Assembly (NCBI GenBank): GCA_013398615.1 | Contig: VZSR01003798.1 | Location: forward strand, 13,403,117 to 13,467,116 | DNA: 64,000 nt | Direction of reading: 5' to 3' | From: Brachypodius melanocephalos | Lineage: Eukaryota; Chordata; Aves; Passeriformes; Pycnonotidae | In this document: positions 61,490 to 64,000 of the stretch, piece after piece | How the letters are laid out: every line of letters begins with the position of its first letter | Numbering within the stretch: the first letter of the stretch is position 1 | Notes under the pieces: model-generated | The model's input: the letters and a program-made list of their open reading frames with translations, nothing else | The model's database searches: none | Told to the model about the DNA's origin: nothing | Program-made: the position numbers and the translations under genes

Positions 61490-64000
61490 TAAAGTCATTG
61501 GTAATGTAGATGTAGGAGTTTGCAGCGTTGTTCACTTGCATTTCAAAGGTAATAAAGGGTTTCTGATAAATTATTATAACTCTAGACTGGGGCATCTTAA
61601 TATTCTTCTATATTCCTAGTTTCTGGGTGTTAGGCTGTATGTATTTCTCAGTTCCTGCTGAGTCACCCTGATTTTCCTTATATTAGTTGTGGATAGGATG
61701 AAAAATTGAATACTTTGAGTATGGTCTAAGAGCAGCATCACAACAGGGAGCTCAGCTGATGGTAGCACGGGTTCATCCTTCTGCCTCAGTTGTCAGTGCT
61801 AAATAGGGTGAGTACCTTCACAGGTCTTCTTCAAACTTCCCTTGGTCTTTTGTGAGTGAATGCAGTTCTTTACAGTTCAGAAACTAACTCAAGTAAGCAG
61901 TTTGTGTCAAAGCCAACACTCACCTCAGACTGCCTTTGAACTGTTTTCACTGTTCTTGATTGGACTGTTTGGGCATGCAGAAAAAATGAAAATAACATAT
62001 TACTTGCTTTGCTCTGTAACTAATGGATATTTGATGTTTCCAAGTCTTGTGCATTTGAAATGGATGTATTAGTAAAATCTAGGGGAGGTGATAGCAATAG
62101 TGTGAGCAAAAAAATGGAGAACAAAGTGGAAAGGCTGAGCTTCTGCAGAAAGGAGAAAGGCTTTAAAAATGGCAGCCTCAGTCTGACTGAACAGTGAGTG
62201 TCCTGTCCAGGTTTAGAAAGGCTGGTGAGTTTGTGGGGTTGGTTTGGGGGTCTTTTACCTTTGTCTTGGGTTTTTTTGTGGAGTAGCAAGTCTTCTCACA
62301 GTTCTCAAAAGTATGTTACATAGGGAATTCCTTTTTTCTGACTCATGGCTTAGCTGTTATCTTGCCCTGCTCCAGCTCTGGGTTTGCCAGTTCTCCTAGA
62401 TCCAGTGGGAGCAGTGCTGAACTGGTTAAACTGGGTTTTATCAGCTGGTGCCATATCCAGAGCCACTGGTGGTGTTTGCCCTGGGCACTGAGCTCCAGCA
62501 GGGAGGTACAAGGACTCAGAGCCATGGAAATGAGGCACCCTGTGAGCCAAGGAGCTCACACTGTGCTGCTGACACAGGGCTGGACCTTCGGAGCACTGCC
62601 AGGACGAGTGCAGTAAATGAGCACAGTTAACTTCTCTTGCAAATTGCAGGTAAAAATGAGGCAGCCTATTTCAATTACAACGTACATTCCAACTTTTGCA
62701 GTTCTTTTTTGAATTCCTGTTGCACCTTCTTCTGAACAGGAGCTACTTAGAGCTTTTTGCTTTAGAAGTTTACTTGCAGAGATAAGTCTTCACTTGTTGA
62801 TGAGATGTTTAGCCTAAGAAGCTCTTGCCAAAACTAAGACAGAATGAGAACATCAGAAATAAGGAAGAAAATCAGTATTCCTTGACCGTTTAGCAAGCAA
62901 ACATTCTGTTTTGTTTCAAAGATGGCTTTGTGTGTGTAAATTGTTACTGTTTTAGTATATATTTGGCCTGAGTTTAAAAAGCTGGAGAGAAATAATCTAA
63001 TTCTGGGGTAGAGTTGAATCAATTTGTAATGCAAAGGAGCAACATTTGGTACTGAATTGAGGAGAATTACAGCTGTTTGAATGAAATACATCCCAATTAA
63101 GTCACAACAGCACTTTGTAGAGAAGTGAACCCTGAAAGAGAAATGAGCAGTAATGTGGCACATTCTAACCCTTAAAATTCATGCACAAAGTGCAGAGCTT
63201 TTTGGCCTTATGGATGGGAAGAACTCGCGTTTTGAACCCAGTTGCAACTTCTGATGTGCTGAAATTGGATAAAGTTTTCAGAGGTCTTGTTTATGAGAGC
63301 AAACACTCCTACTGCTGTTCCTTGTGATATAGGACTGGATTAAAAGTTCTGAGTACTTTTTGCTGTAGTGACTGAGTTACTGTAACTGAAACAAATTGAG
63401 AGCAAAGTAGATTTTTAAAAAACCAGCACAGCCAAGTTGCAGAGATGTTTGTATTCTGATTCTGTTCTCTAATTAGTGGATTGCATGCTTATGAGGGGTT
63501 GGGTATAGAGCAAAACACTGGACAGTCCCTCTGGAAAGGTAGAAAATGTAGCAGCAGGATGTTCACTGTGCATTTCCTGCTGCCTTCCTGCCTGTTTTCA
63601 GGCCTTGGGCTCTGCTGGGTTTTCCTCTCTCGTGCAGTTTTCCCCTTTCCAAATGCTTGTTTGTCATGGCACACTAAGTAGTTGCTCTTTTAAGCAGAAA
63701 TGCAGGTATGTCAATATTGTCATAATGTTACTGTTTAATCTAGTTACCTTAGAGAGGACCTTGTAATTTCTGCAGTGCTGCTGTTCACCAAAATAATCAG
63801 CCTACACTAAACTGCAGTCCATTAAATGTGACCTGTGTGCATAATACAGTAGCAGTAGGTACTGTAATCTGCACCTGGGTGTTCGTGAATCTGCATACTG
63901 TTAAACCAAGCAAAAGGAGTGTAAATAGAAATGTTAGGATATAAATACATCTGATTGAACTAGCTACATCTACTACAATCTTAATGAGGAACCAAGAGAG

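Larger units (their letters stand above)
37404..64000 (+). other. Probable intron 1 of the CpG-island gene (3' end outside the window)
   Basis: From the donor GTAAGAC to the right edge I see no exon with a recognisable protein motif between convincing acceptor and donor sites. The first several hundred bases remain CpG-rich (to about 38.1 kb); the rest is AT-leaning. Contents are two CR1 insertions (one region in each orientation), A-rich and T-rich simple sequences and otherwise unannotated non-coding DNA at 38.1-55.8, 56.1-61.0 and 61.5-64.0 kb. A very long first intron is common in developmental and signalling genes. Small exons of 30-150 bases could be missed by eye, and the assignment depends on the exon 1 call. 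Confidence 0.5.

Noticed and set aside
1..64000. Search for CRISPR arrays, prokaryotic operons, insertion sequences or an endogenous virus
   Set aside because: No regularly spaced repeats, operon-like packed genes, terminal inverted repeats with transposase, or recognisable retroviral gag, pol, env or LTR pairs were seen; the sequence is vertebrate-like throughout.

Overview
The window looks like nuclear DNA from a bird. The evidence is several fragments of the chicken-repeat (CR1) LINE family, including copies with the family's 3' tail of degenerate ATTCTRTG units. Between them lie long AT-leaning stretches without long reading frames, and there is one sharp CpG-rich block. I see no operons, rRNA or tRNA genes, CRISPR arrays, prokaryotic mobile elements or recognisable viral insertions.

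Layout. From 1 to about 36.4 kb the sequence is apparently non-coding and intergenic. It carries a degraded CR1 element on the + strand (about 6.93-8.24 kb) with an internal deletion in its reverse-transcriptase gene, a CR1 3' tip (about 19.95-20.01 kb), a minus-strand CR1 fragment (24.01-24.15 kb), A-rich and AT-rich simple sequence, a 14-bp minisatellite (30.69 kb) and a perfect tetranucleotide array of 51 copies (34,277-34,480). A small isolated GC/CpG-rich patch lies at 35.19-35.50 kb.

From about 36.47 to 37.85 kb is a strong CpG island with GC boxes and a long pyrimidine tract. It ends in what I read as the first coding exon of a plus-strand gene: ATG at 37,371, eleven codons (MSARAAAASTK), then a consensus donor AAG|GTAAGA at 37,404. 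I could not identify the gene from eleven residues. A short upstream ORF (37,253-37,276) precedes the start codon.

Everything from 37,404 to the right edge (26.6 kb) is best read as intron 1 of that gene. It contains a minus-strand CR1 region made of two overlapping pieces (55.79-56.09 kb), a plus-strand CR1 3' fragment (60.99-61.49 kb) and simple repeats. I recognise no further coding exon. Most reading frames of 60-200 codons, including a 455-codon antisense frame across the CpG island, fit chance open frames or GC-rich shadows. I did not find a convincing undescribed system; the points worth a second look are the promoter and exon 1, the purine array, the splice-donor-like minisatellite and the rearranged CR1 copies.
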